NCBI RefSeq assembly: GCF_026151205.1
Contig: NC_087079.1
Span: 10,718,635-10,782,634, forward strand
Length of the DNA: 64,000 nucleotides
Origin: Bolinopsis microptera
Lineage: Eukaryota > Ctenophora > Tentaculata > Lobata > Bolinopsidae
Direction of reading: 5' to 3'
The position numbers and the translations under genes were made by a program. Numbering within the stretch: position 1 is the first letter of the stretch; each line of letters begins with the position of its first letter. Shown here one piece after another: positions 44,116 to 55,572 of the stretch. A model generated the notes under the pieces. The model searched no databases, was not told the DNA's origin, and worked only from the letters and a program-made list of their open reading frames with translations.

Positions 44116-45190
44116 GGCAAATCAGAGACGTTTTCATTGCATTGGTTTTTTTTGACATTTTGGAAGATCTCATGGAAAACAATAACATTTTTGATGTACA
44201 GTTAACGATTAGATTCATTATTGTGTACCCAAATTTCTTATCGAACGATTTTCGTATTATTGAAATACAAATATTTTTGGTTCTCTCGCATTCTGACAAA
44301 CTAATAAATAGATTGGAGTTGCAAATTAAGATAGTCGGTAAAATTGCCAATATCTAAACACATTATTAATATTATACTGATTGAGAAATTTGAGATTCAT
44401 CAATACAGTCCTCATGATCAAAATGAATAGTGTTACAAATAAGAATAAAATGACGATTACGGAGAAATCTTAATCGAAAATGAAATCCAACTATGTAAAA
44501 ATTGAAATCCGTCGGATGATCACAACACAAATTATTATTCTGTCCTAAGTATATGACGTGGGGATGTTTCAGAATCAGCATCGAAAAAATTAGTCGATTT
44601 CAGTTGGTTTTAACTGTTGATGACCCTTTTAGAAAAATCTCCAAGTTCGAGTGTTGAGTAATTTAGCACGCTACCGCCCAGAGCCGTTTTTGATTCTGTA
44701 GAAAGTAAAAATCCTTGGCAAGTGATTTAGTGAGATCAATTATCAAATATGATAAAGTAACTTACTCTGTGTAAGGGTCACGTTTCAAATATTGGGTATA
44801 TGTACAACTACATTGTACTCATGTAGCGGTTTAAGGGTAATGACGTCATAAAATTAGAACTAGATATTGTTAGTGATCTACCATTCAGCTACTCAATATT
44901 GTCTCTTATGGGTGGGACTATGTCCAATGGACATTGTCCATCCGTATTGTACTACTCATATTTTAATTTAGAATGCATGGCGCAAGCCTGTGTAGTTCTA
45001 CGTTGTACGTATTTCCGTATTTCTCTTCCCAGTTTTGCAAAATTTTTAAATTTCTTTGCTCATTGTAAATGTAATTCGTATTATCTCCTTGCTCATCGTA
45101 ACTATTTTACCATTACATAGAATTCATGTTCCAGCCCTTGGCCTTGCCCATTCTATCTTTAACACGTTTATTTTCTTTAGGATTGTAAAA
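44116..45190. other. Spacer, part of a segmental duplication
   Basis: 44116-44560 is homologous to about 48249-48710, continuing the duplication that includes the two small peptide genes. No further gene was recognised. Confidence 0.45.
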
Positions 45191-46351
45191 ATGGGGAGTT
45201 TAGTAGTATTCCTAGGACTCCTTCTCTTCAACCCCCCTCAGCTTGTAGGTGCGTTTACTTACCCTGACGAATTCATAACGCGAGATAATCGTTTGACGAA
45301 CATCTGGTATCTCGCCAGCACTGAAAGAGAACTTATCCTTAAACTGATAGACATTAAAGAAAGGCATCCCGACCTTGAAGGAGAACTAGATTTCTTCCTG
45401 GAGTTCCTACTCGCTGATTGCCGGTATCCTTTCGACGAGACAGTGGAATCGGTCATTCAGTCCCCTGTTGATAGGTTTAAAATTGTTGAGAGGTTTATCT
45501 ATGATTGGCCTAATGTAGCTGAAGTGGTGGACAGCTTGGAGTTGGAGTATGATCTGGATGTCATGGCAGAGTTTGTTATTCACGTCCCCAAGCTTCCGTC
45601 TTACTCGGATCTGATGGAATGTGTTCGGGAACTGAACGAAGCGGTGGCTGTTGACAGTCTAAAATCTTCTCAAAATGGCATGAAAACAGATGAAACTGAT
45701 TTTAACACTGGTAACTACCTGATCTTATCGAATATTTCCCACGCTCTAGGTCACGTGAAGTCTTGTGTAGAGTGGGCTGATTTAGCAGACAGCGATCTTG
45801 TGCTCTCTGAGGAACCTTTCACAATCCCAGGGGAGCAACACTGGCTCCATCAGTACCTTGTACATTTGGAGTGCTTAATAAAGCTGGGGGAGGAGGACAA
45901 TGCTAAGGTGATCAGGGAGGAGATACTGACTCACTACAGTGATGATAATGAGGTAAAGAAGGTAGTTAAAATGCTGTACAGAGGTAAAGGCAAGTTGCTT
46001 TCAAGGGACCGTGAGATAGACGCCTGCACTGAGAGGACTGTTCTCGATACTTACTGCTACTTGAACTGGTCATATGATATATTCCAACCAATAAGAGTAG
46101 AGAAACTAGCAGGGATCCATATCATGCTGCACCGAGGAGTAGGGTACAGTGTTAGTTCACTAGGACGTGGGGTTAAGTCAGGGCAGGTACTGTTAGATAA
46201 CAGCAGGGGACTGACTGCTGTTAGAGTAGTGTTGATTACTGGCAAGGGAACTATTGCTGTTGAACCTGGGGATGCCCTCCTCATCCCTCCCTCGCTCATC
46301 AGCCATGTGTGCGCAATGGCACATGAAACAATCGACGTTTACAGTGTATAA
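45191..46351 (+). CDS. Secreted prolyl 4-hydroxylase alpha-like protein, non-catalytic
   Basis: Single exon, 386 aa from the ATG at 45191; upstream in-frame codons are probably 5' UTR. There is a signal peptide (MGSLVVFLGLLLFNPPQLVGA). The N-terminal domain follows the P4HA pattern: STERELILKLIDI, a linker, VDRFKIVERFIYDW (compare VNAFKLMKRLNTEW), a helical peptide-substrate-binding region, then MLYRGKG and a C...YCYLNW...P.RVEKLAGIHI stretch matching the P4HA linker before the dioxygenase domain. The usual 2-oxoglutarate/iron domain (H-x-D...H...K) is replaced by about 80 residues ending in KGTIAVEPGDALLIPP, a strand pair resembling only the last part of the fold. With about 386 rather than about 530 residues and no HxD, it cannot hydroxylate proline by the known mechanism. 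It could be an ER-lumen binding or decoy subunit, or a decaying copy; the frame is intact. Confidence 0.68.
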   Translation: MGSLVVFLGLLLFNPPQLVGAFTYPDEFITRDNRLTNIWYLASTERELILKLIDIKERHPDLEGELDFFLEFLLADCRYPFDETVESVIQSPVDRFKIVERFIYDWPNVAEVVDSLELEYDLDVMAEFVIHVPKLPSYSDLMECVRELNEAVAVDSLKSSQNGMKTDETDFNTGNYLILSNISHALGHVKSCVEWADLADSDLVLSEEPFTIPGEQHWLHQYLVHLECLIKLGEEDNAKVIREEILTHYSDDNEVKKVVKMLYRGKGKLLSRDREIDACTERTVLDTYCYLNWSYDIFQPIRVEKLAGIHIMLHRGVGYSVSSLGRGVKSGQVLLDNSRGLTAVRVVLITGKGTIAVEPGDALLIPPSLISHVCAMAHETIDVYSV

Positions 46352-48032
46352 TCTGTAGCTTTAATTTACCATTATAGTCTTACTTTAGACGAATAAGTTA
46401 TGATACCTTACATTTTGAGAACAAATACTTTTGTCTTACTATCACCACATTACTTGACGATGCCCCTTCTACGGACAATTTTTAACCATTCACTGGTTTT
46501 TATGATATAATGTACCTGAAAAATAAAGCTGCAGTAATGTCCGTGGATTATGAATAATATTGAAGGGCCTGTTAATAAATTCACAAATTTTAATGTTGTG
46601 TGAATGAATCAAATTTTATATACACACAATTACAAGGTAAGCCTGTAAGCTTTGGTACTGTACTTCTATACTCAAACTAAGCAGTACCCCCTAGCCTAGG
46701 GCTAGACTTAACGTTGTCCAGAATTACGAGATTAAATGAAATATCAAAGGAGCTTGTTTTATATTATTTGCCACAAAAGTCTAATCAATTTGATTATCAA
46801 TTACCAGTTGGTAGTACTAGCCTCACTTTCTTTGTTTCCATCTACAAACAAACATCTCTCCATATTGCTTTGAACATATTTAATCAAAATTAAATAATAA
46901 AAGACAAGCTCAAAGCCAGATGGTCCAGTTTCACAGAAGACGCCGCCCAACCACATAATTTCTACTTTACGTCTTACCGGTTGACAGAAAACAATGGTTT
47001 TATGTCCAGCTTGTGTCAGACCGGTTTAACTGTTTAAGTACTAGGCAAAAGGTTATTGTAATCTGCTCCTCTGCCAGGTGGAGCCTGAACAAAGGTTTCA
47101 CTATCTTCAGAAATATTGGCCAATGGCCATGTGGATGCGCATATAATCGCCTATTATCCCCATCATGTCAATCATTACTGTGGAAGAGTGGTATCGGCAC
47201 TTTCATCATCAACACAACCCTTTTTGTAGCCAACAATGCCCTAAAGCCTTCATAATACTAATAGAAACATAATAGCCCATTTAGTCCAGGCCGAAGACAA
47301 AATGTTACCCGGCAAGTTTTTGTTTGCTCACTAATTAAGGAGAATTTCAATGACATTACCATATCGTTTGAACAGTCCGATCATTGTTCCCTGCCTCTAA
47401 TTATATTTACTAACTAGGTTATAAAACAAATGTTCGCCCTCCACAGAGCACTATTATTAATTTGTAAACTCCAAGTTCAAAGTTCAACACTACAATTTAA
47501 ACCAGTTTGATAATAACGTTTTACGTTTAGTCTATGTATCTAATAGTAATAAGCTCTAAGAGTTGGAGCATCATTTTTTTTTCTTTCCGATTTTGATAAA
47601 GTTGTTTAAAATGTGAATAACATAAATTTACCAGAAAGCAAAAAATGCTACACGGTTTTTGGTTGCCGCATGCAAAATTTACAGTTTAAACAAAGTTTTT
47701 GGCCTGTTACTTCCATAGTATCAGTTATTCTAAAACACTTTTTATAGGGCCGTTATCAACTTGGCGAGACGAAACTTTTGGAACTGATATTGTCAGATTT
47801 AAAGAAATAATATGCTAAATCCCCGAAACAAATTTTAAATAAGGTTGTACCTTCAAATATTGTTAATTTGGTACCAAAAGTTTTGTTTGACTGAGCTGAT
47901 AACAATCCTGTAAAACAATTGTAAAATTACCGATATTTAATAAATTATATGCATTTATCACAATTGGGACAAAACATTGTTTGCCAATTCATGGCGCTAA
48001 TTATTACACTGACTAGTTCCATCCAGCTGAAA
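46352..48032. other. Spacer with an insertion relative to peptide copy 1
   Basis: No gene was recognised. About 47465-47525 aligns with 43800-43862 upstream of copy 1, and the match resumes at about 48014. The ~485 bp between are absent from copy 1: either an insertion here or an intron (begins GTTTAG, ends ACTAG). Confidence 0.4.
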
Positions 48033-48248
48033 ATGAAACTAACTCTGATGTTTGGTGTACTGGCTCTTGTCCTTCTTTGTATTGTTGAGGAGACATCAGC
48101 CCACGCAGGGAATACCAGTATGAACAAGATCAACTCAAACAGGGGCCCCGAGATGACGGAAGCAGAAAAGGCGGAGAGAAACAGGCTAAGGATCCAACAA
48201 AAGAAAGAAAACAGGAAGAACAAAAATAAGGGACTTAAAGTGAAATAG
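48033..48248 (+). CDS. Small secreted basic peptide, copy 2
   Basis: 71 aa, paralogue of the gene at 43876. The first 36 residues (signal peptide plus HAGNTSMNKINSN) are identical, as is nearly all the underlying DNA. Beyond that the two differ: here the mature peptide continues with EMTEAEKAERNRLRIQQKKE and stops after NKGLKVK. A tandem duplication about 4.1 kb apart, in the same orientation, with the P4HA-like gene between the copies. Confidence 0.65.
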   Translation: MKLTLMFGVLALVLLCIVEETSAHAGNTSMNKINSNRGPEMTEAEKAERNRLRIQQKKENRKNKNKGLKVK

Positions 48249-48804
48249 GTGGTTCGTGACAAATTGATTTCCATGTTTGACTCCAAATGAGCCAAATGAG
48301 AAACGTTTTCATCGGTTTATTGATGTTTTAAAAGATGTTTGGAAAACAAATACGTTCTGAATTTTTGGTGTACAGTTTGCAATTAAGTTCATTATTGTAT
48401 TTCTAGATTTCCCACAAGTTCCTTATCATTAGAACAAGAAGTATTTCTGGTTCCGTCATATTCGGACACACTTAAAAGTGGAGACTGATAAATTCGGCAA
48501 TATTGACAATATTTAAACATAATCTTATACAAATTCGTCGACACAGTCGTCACGATCATAATAAATAGCGTTACAAATATAAGAATGGCGATGAGGAGGA
48601 ATTCTTTGTCATCGACAATGAAACCCAACTATGTATCAATGTATACGATAATTGAAATCTGGTCCTTGGGATGATCACAAATAAAACTATTCCGTCCAGG
48701 ACATCTACTGAAGCAATTGAAATCGTCAATCTTAAAGTTCTTTCAGGATTCTATCTAAGTAACAGTCACTAGTGATCTTTATCTAGTCATGTTCACATCT
48801 TGAT

Positions 48805-49901
48805 CTATCTTTTTCTTCTCTTACAACACTTGCCATTGTGAATTCCCAATTCGTCCGAATATTCCAACTGAAAGGGTATTTTGTGGTATAAGTATAAGTA
48901 TTTTTGGGGTAAGTCGGTTACTTATTAGTTGCTAAAAGTTCCTTTTCATTTCCCTCTGTGAAGGTCTCGATCATTTCCTTATCAGTAAAAAAACAACATT
49001 AAACAGTGACCGTAAGCAGGTAAATAGTTATTACAGCATATCATAATTACTATATACCCCCCCCCCCCCCCCCCTTATATAACTGACGTGAGTAAGGAAG
49101 TGGTTGCTGTCAGAACAAAAGTATTTCTTTGTAATAATCGCTCCTCCATGATACATCTCCTTACTGACGGAAGAGTCAGTCCATGTACATTGGTCAACAC
49201 TGCAAAGGAAAGTTACTTGGTTAAGTAAAATGGTTACCGGATTCAAGTGAGGACAACCAATTTAAAAGGGTTGAACTTAAAAAGTGTGATGTGCAAGCTG
49301 CGAGCTGATGACAGGAAGAACTATATTTATAGAAACGATCGCAGTGATTATAATACCACAGAAGCTGATCCATTAATCCCATTCCAACAAAATTAAAATA
49401 ATTTATAATTCATTAAAGCTAACAACTAACTTTTCGTCCCACGGCTGGGTCTTCCCCATGGCACTGAGGAGTGGAGCTAGTTGCCCTCTCTCGTGGCTAC
49501 CGTCTGTGACACCCCTGTATTGGTCTCCCTGTTCTTTCAGGTTCTTGTAGGCGGTATTTAATGTTTTCAGCTCACTCCCTACTGAGTCTGAAAGTTGAGT
49601 ATGTTTAAATTTCACCTTTAATTAGAGTTGAAATGTTTATTTTAGAATTTAGTCGTGTGCAATGATGATGATATGTTTAGTAAGCAACAAAGGGTAGTAA
49701 CATAATGCTGGGGACACGGGGCAACACTTAGATTAGATAAATCAGTAAAAGTAAAACTCTTATCCTTGGCCTTCAAATCATACCTATATGCTTGAGCAGT
49801 TGATCGAGTTTAGAGTTGAAAGTTTCGTGCTGTTGATTTCGTCCGGTGTAAAGTCTGGTAGCTCCTGCAGGTACCACAAGGAGAAGCAGCAGGTAAAACA
49901 T
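48805..49901 (-). CDS. Secreted dermatopontin-repeat-like protein D1
   Basis: Exons 49901-49784, 49587-49431, 49199-49088, 48867-48805; phases agree, 450 nt, 149 aa. Signal peptide (MFYLLLLLVVPAGA), a helical segment (SKLDQLLKHI, SVGSELKTLNTAYKNLKEQG), then VDQCTWTDSS, KKYFCSDSNHFLTH, LEYSDELGIHNGKCC and a basic end KRRKR. The C-x-W ... C ... (S)D ... CC spacing resembles one repeat of dermatopontin, a small extracellular-matrix fold also used in invertebrate agglutinins; this assignment is inferred from pattern, not from an alignment search. It is the closest paralogue of D2: same exon borders, same EYSD..GI..GKCC tail. A 16-G run lies in the intron just past the exon 3 donor. Confidence 0.72.
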
Positions 49902-50556
49902 ATCCACTATTGTTAGGTTGCCGTGTTAGTCAATTATTCTGTAGTGTGAATTATTGATGTGAAAAACAAGTTTTATCAGTGGATCCTGTAAAGAGGTCAA
50001 AATATTGAATTGAAGACAAAGAGAATTAGAAACAAATTTATTTAATTGTATGTACAATTATTCTCGCACTCGCATCTTAAGGATTGGTTTTATGGTATGA
50101 GATCGAGTTGAACCAATGAAAGTTAATAACAAAGCTGGATTCTTAAGAAAAAGAAAAAATTATTGCCTCACATGATTATATAATTATTTGGATATATTAA
50201 AGATTTGTAGATTTGTCTGAGCAATATTCTACTCAATTCCCCTGGTCCCCAGATTCGATTAAAAAACTGGGCAGTAAGCACTAAAAACCCAAAGATAAAC
50301 TTAAACGTCTGAAAAAGTTGTTAAGTGCATGCATTCTGAGATAACAAAATAACGATGAAATCACGATTAAAAAAGTCTATTTTTCAATAAATTAATATCA
50401 GCCAATTGATCTGATTACAGTACCATTGAACAGTCAGTAACATTAAACTTTTAGAGTTATGAATATAGCTAAAAATCTAAAGTATACAATGAGTTTTTCG
50501 AAATTTGTTGGGCCTGTAAAGAGCATTAGAGATCATTCATTCAACTCTGAAAAGAA

Positions 50557-51509
50557 TTAGCCCTTATTCTTCTTCTTCTTGATTTTCTTCTCGCAGCATT
50601 TTCCAACAAGAATTCCTCGTTGATCCGAGTACTCGATCTGTAATTTAAAAAATGTAAGTTTTTAAAACAAATATGGTCATTTTCCGTTACATTTTCCATC
50701 GTTAACATGATGTAAATTCAATTCCCAACTTTTCAAGCTCATGGCTACAATTTTTAATCATAGAATGAATAAATTAATTATTAATAATAATATAATGAAA
50801 GAATTAAAACTTACGGCGGTGAGGAAGTGGTTAGCTGCTTCACAGTAGACCTTCTTAGTCAGCGACACTTGACCCTGATAGTAGCCCCTGGAGATGTCAA
50901 ACTCTGCCCAATTACAACGGTCAATGCTGAAAGATATAATTATAAGATTCAGCTCATTCGTTAAATATGTATCAAATTATCCCAACATCAATTATCCCAA
51001 TCCAAATCTCAGAAATTCATACACCCATCACTTCATTACAAGTGATACTGATAGGTGACACAAAAGTGATATTAAAGATCTGCAGATGGCACTGACTTTT
51101 CGTCCCAGGTTTCTCCTTCTTTAGAACCTGCTCCAAGAAGTGGCAAAAGTCGGCCCTCGTCAAAACTGTTTCCGGATACGTAATCGTCACCTTGTTGTTT
51201 CAAGTTCTTGTACGCAGTATTTAGTTCCTTCAGTTCGTTCCCCACAGTGTCTGAAGTTGTCAGGGTTGTTCTGAGTCACAGGTTAGGAGAACTCAACAGT
51301 TAAAAGAAAACTTTGTCTTAGCTTAGGGCTCAGAACTTATTTAAATGGAAGAGCGACTAGATACAGATACAAAATTCAGATATGGTACCAAGATTGCTGA
51401 TGTATTGGTCAAGCTTGTTGCTGATTGCGGTGTACTGATAATTTCTTCCTTCGTATGTTCTGGCACTGATATCCGCTACAAGAAGCAGCAGCCCTAGATA
51501 GTGTAACAT
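50557..51509 (-). CDS. Secreted dermatopontin-repeat-like protein D2
   Basis: Exons 51509-51389, 51250-51097, 50926-50815, 50637-50557; phases agree, 468 nt, 155 aa. Signal peptide (MLHYLGLLLLVADISA), helical region (ISNKLDQYISNL; VGNELKELNTAYKNLKQQGD), an acidic/Gly loop ending ETWDEN, then IDRCNWAEFD, KKVYCEAANHFLTA, IEYSDQRGILVGKCC and a Lys-rich tail (KKIKKKKNKG). Exon boundaries are identical to D1, so the pair arose by tandem duplication. The basic tail after the CC pair is shared by D1 and D2 only and may bind acidic glycans or membranes (inference). Confidence 0.74.
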
Positions 51510-51957
51510 CTTTCCTACTGCAAGTATTCAAAAACTGTAATTAATGACAAATGTCGTCAAATTACATTGAGTGAGAAATCAATCAATCTATGGTAAATGA
51601 AAAAGAAATTGATACCTTGAATGTGGTTATTGGATAATTGTGTATTAGTATACCCTGAAAGAAGCAACGAGACCAACAATGATATTGCGAAGAAATGTAG
51701 AAATGAAATTTGATAAAAAATACATTACAAACAAATTTCTATGAGTTCCAAAATCTTCCAAAAAAATCGTTACTAAGATCTGTCATGATTATTTCCTATT
51801 TTAACATCTGATTCAGATTCCAATCTGAAAGGATTGACCATATGAATATCTTATAACATGCCCGAGTGTGTGAAGGGAAACATTTTGACACCTTGATTGT
51901 AAATCAAGTAAATGTCATAAAAAAACAGTCAATAATATACATGTCCGTTCAATTACA

Positions 51958-54113
51958 TCACTTAGCGACGCAACAAACTGCCTCTGTGAACTGACCACCC
52001 CCATACGGCGAAGGGACGAAGGTCAGACCATTGAGATGTCGCTTTGGCTGGCACGCCATCACCGTCGTATCTGAGTCGCGGGCCCATATTGCGTGGTCAC
52101 ATTTCCTGGAGAATAGAGTTGGATCAATTAATAAATTAATTAAATAATCAATTAATTAATTAATGATCAATTAATGAACCTATAAATCGTACGATATTCA
52201 GATTTTTGCGATCAATATTTTCTTTACAGAAAAGTTTAATGATACAGATGCTTCAATAAAATAAATCTGAATCCGCGAAATTCTTGATCATGATTTCAAG
52301 TTTTACTTCAGTTTAGAAATAGAAGAGGCTGTCGAGATATACAACAAACCTTTTTTCTGTTGACCTTTCACCAAATAAATGTTTGGTAGATTTCCTTATA
52401 AGTAACCTACTGACTGTTTTGGTATGGTTGAGGATACAAGTAAAGAAAGTTAATCGGCTTGATTATACATGAGTGCATTAGGCTATCATTGATAAATTAA
52501 GGGTAAGATAAATGCTGTACATTGAAGGTTTTTAATCTACAGTAGGATTGTGCTGGGACGCAAATCACGCAGTTTTGGACAAACGTACCACTGAATCTAT
52601 CAATTCTCGCAACACTTGGCTTCACGCAAGCTGACATTCCATCCTCTTCTGTTAAATTGCTCTTCCAGCACAATCTCGGTAAGAAAGTATTCGTATTTTG
52701 AACATGCTGCACGTTGGATATCTGCTATATAAATCTGTTCGCATGTTCGTGGTCTTTTTGAAGAACGCTTTCCTCTACGTTTTGCTTTACGTTTACTGTA
52801 AGACACTAATTGAAACACCGCAAGTGATTGATTTTGTCAACCGCACAAATTCTTAAATTCACTCGCATGATACATTCGATAAACGATTCATGATCGATAC
52901 TCGATTTTACTTATTACGGCGGAAACCATTACTAATTCTTACAGTTCATTTTCAATGTCGGGTTTTGACAACCTTCTTTGTCAAAACGTTTTGACAACGT
53001 TCATATCTTTAACTAGATATGAACGTTCAAAATTAAACATATCTGGAATGGTTTGAAATAATTTGCCTATAGCTTTATCGCAAAGCAGCGTGCGTGAGCC
53101 GTACATTCCTACCAATTGGTTTCACAGTTCATGCGTCAAATTCTTCATTATTGGAGCCAACGATATTGATCAAACCAGTAGTACAGACCAACACTTAAAA
53201 CTCATTTATAGAACCAAGCATAGGAGTAGGATCATTAACAAAACGTACAATTTAGCAGCTTGACACGATCCAACATCATCCCGCACATACATCACGATCA
53301 TGGCACATATTCTACTCACAATCACTTTTCACAGCACTCAGGCCTCACCAAGAAACCGCTTCAAACCGCGCCCATGCCAGGTCAGGGACTTCAGAAAATA
53401 GTCCTCAGTGACACAACTCATTCTCCGTATAGAATCCTGGATTTCTTGTACCGTAGATATGAAATCCGTTATAGCCGCCTCATCGCAGCTGTGAAGGCAA
53501 TAAGAGCATTTTGCATTGACTGTAGCACTAGGTTCTTCCGAGAAATAGAATCCAAGGACATCGTGATCAAAATCACCCAGTTTATTTTTCCTTACTCTCT
53601 TACAGTAACAAAGCGTTTCGCTGTGCATATCGTACAGTGTTAAATTCATGATTCAAAATCCTAATTGAACCAAAGAAAATGTCATTGAACATAAAGGTAA
53701 TTTAAACGATGTTGGAACTTACTGTGAACCAGCACCAAGTAAACCGTCTCTGAGCTCCCCCGCGACCGCGTAGTCCTCTGGGTTGTCCTCTTCTACCTCG
53801 TTGTAGTTCATCAGTTCGTATGTCATCAGGGCAGCCTCGTATTTATACTTCTTCTCCTCCACTAAATTCAGAAACTGTTCTGCATGGAAAAGATGTGTTA
53901 CTGTCGAGGCGATTTGTATAACTGGACGAAATGCAGGTTATAGAAAATAATACCTTGCGCTGATGGCGCTTCTCAAAGTTAATCATTATTTTTCTCATTT
54001 TGACCCCATTTTCCCAACTTACCCATCAAGCGATCTATCTTCTCCAGTTTGGCGTAGTTGCAACACTGTCCCAAAACCACGAGGGATAGAACCAGGATTA
54101 GAAACTTAACCAT
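51958..54113 (-). CDS. Secreted dermatopontin-repeat-like protein D3
   Basis: Exons 54113-54023, 53879-53723, 52105-51958; 396 nt, 131 aa. Signal peptide (MVKFLILVLSLVVLGQ), a helical segment (KLEKIDRLM, QFLNLVEEKKYKYEAALMTY), acidic NEVEEDNPEDY, then KCDHAIWARDSDTTVMACQP, HLNGLTFVPSPYGGG, FTEAVCCVAK. The C...W...C...CC pattern is as in D1/D2, but the last two exons of those are fused into one here. Two further open blocks in its last intron (53527-53338 and 52795-52600) carry the same splice phase and similar cysteine spacing, so the terminal exon may be chosen from three. Confidence 0.68.
52600..52795 (-). CDS. Alternative last exon of D3, or orphan paralogue exon (B)
   Basis: Begins after a CTTACAG acceptor in the phase needed to join D3 exon 2 and runs 65 codons to a stop. 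It starts with a strongly basic stretch (KRKAKRRGKRSSKRPR), then CEQIYIADIQRAAC, YEYFLTEI, FNRRGW, REAKCCEN. The C...C...FLT...CC layout matches D1-D3. It could equally be what is left of a fifth gene. Confidence 0.45.
53338..53527 (-). CDS. Possible alternative last exon of D3 (A)
   Basis: After a CCTAG acceptor, 63 codons in the phase required by D3 exon 2: NAKCSYCLHSC, AAITDFIST, DSIRRMSC, then a non-cysteine tail ending RFLGEA. It is a weaker match to the family: SC replaces the CC pair and there is an extra cysteine. The frame is also open upstream to 53649. Confidence 0.28.
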
Positions 54114-54618
54114 TGCTAGGTGAAGCAAATATTATAGGACTATAAATATTTGAGAAACATCTAATTCTATTGAGAACTGAGTTTAAATCGCCCAAAACAA
54201 AATGTAATGTTCCTAATTTTTGGGTTTGCAAGATTAATTGTTGAGATCTTGCTCAAACTAACCAGACTGCTAGGTCCTAGGAGAAGGGTATCATGATAAA
54301 CATAAAAACAATACCCTTTTGCAAGATTAAAATTGTATTTTGTAACATTCAATGTACAGGTGCAAAGTCTGATTTGTCAATCTTCATCATGAACATTTCA
54401 TGTTAAATTACATGAATTTCAGTTTTATCTCAAAAATACAATCACGAACGCTTATGAAAAGTTCCCCTATCATTGGGGGAGTTAATCCCCTTTGCTATAA
54501 TATTAAACTTTTAAAAAAGATAAGTTTATAAGATGAACTAAAATCTGAAGTTGAAAACAAAGCGGTGGTTTGACTACATTAACATGCAAATAACTTGCGG
54601 TTCTCTTGTGGTTCAGCT

Positions 54619-55572
54619 TCACTTGCAGCACATGAAAGATCTGCGGCCATTACTGTCTGCAGCCCCTGATCTCGCGACATAGCCGTCTGGACAGTAGTTT
54701 TGAAGTCTGATCGGTACACAGAATCTGAAATCCGTCTGAGGGATATTTTCAATTAAGCTCAGGGTTAATGGAGTTTTATCAGAACATCAACAAATTTAAA
54801 ATTGTACAACAGCGATTTAGAGTGATTGATCGAATTATAAATGCTCATTACAGAATTAGAAATTAACAAAACTTTTTATCTCTCATCTATAAAGTCGTTC
54901 CCAAAATCTTACCCTGCTGTCTCCCTCAGAAGTGTCTGGAGTTGGCTGTAAATCGTCAGCTTCGCTCACCCAATCTGATGAAATCAATTTTAAATGATAA
55001 AACTTTGTAAAACAGGAATCTTTTGAACAAAGTCATGGCTCTGCGACTGTTATATTATGCGCAATGAATTGGACACATGCTAGGACTTGAAATCTGGAAA
55101 ACCACTCATGAAATAGCTATAATCGGGTATCTTCTAATGGAAAAAGATGCTGTACTCTTATATTATATCCTATTGGGCTGCAGCTGTGACCTATCAAGGT
55201 GGATTTTAATTTTTATCGTACCTGTTGTATCAGTATCAATGTCAATCGAGACTCCACTGAAATCTTCATTCTCCAAAGCTAGTATCATCAACTCTGAAAA
55301 CAGCAAAATCATATTTACTCTATGGGTACTAAACCTTTTACATTCTTCGGAATTGCTTTAATTTAAGAACGATTTCCACCCTCGGATTCACGTGTTCTAA
55401 CATTAGTATATGGTGACTTTTAAGAAAAAAATTGAGATCAAGAGTGCAGTGATGCTCAATTACAAACTTTACCTAATTTCGATATGACTGTGTCGAGTTT
55501 AGAGTCGATCTGACTGGGACAGTAGGAAAATACCACTCCTAAGAGTAAAATAAGAATCGTCGCCGATTTCAT
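54619..55572 (-). CDS. Secreted dermatopontin-repeat-like protein D4
   Basis: Exons 55572-55473, 55293-55222, 54974-54913, 54735-54619; phases agree, 351 nt, 116 aa. Signal peptide (MKSATILILLLGVVFS), then a short helix (SKLDTVISKL), two acidic exons (DFSGVSIDIDTDTT; DWVSEADDLQPTPDTSEGD), and a last exon TDFRFCVPIRLQNYCPDGYV, ARSGAADSNGRR, SFMCCK. The CP.GYVARSG...R.F.CC tail is the closest of the four to a dermatopontin half-repeat. The acceptor chosen for exon 4 (at 54735) is the one that keeps phase; a second AG 11 nt downstream would shift the frame. All four genes lie head to tail on the minus strand. Confidence 0.68.
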
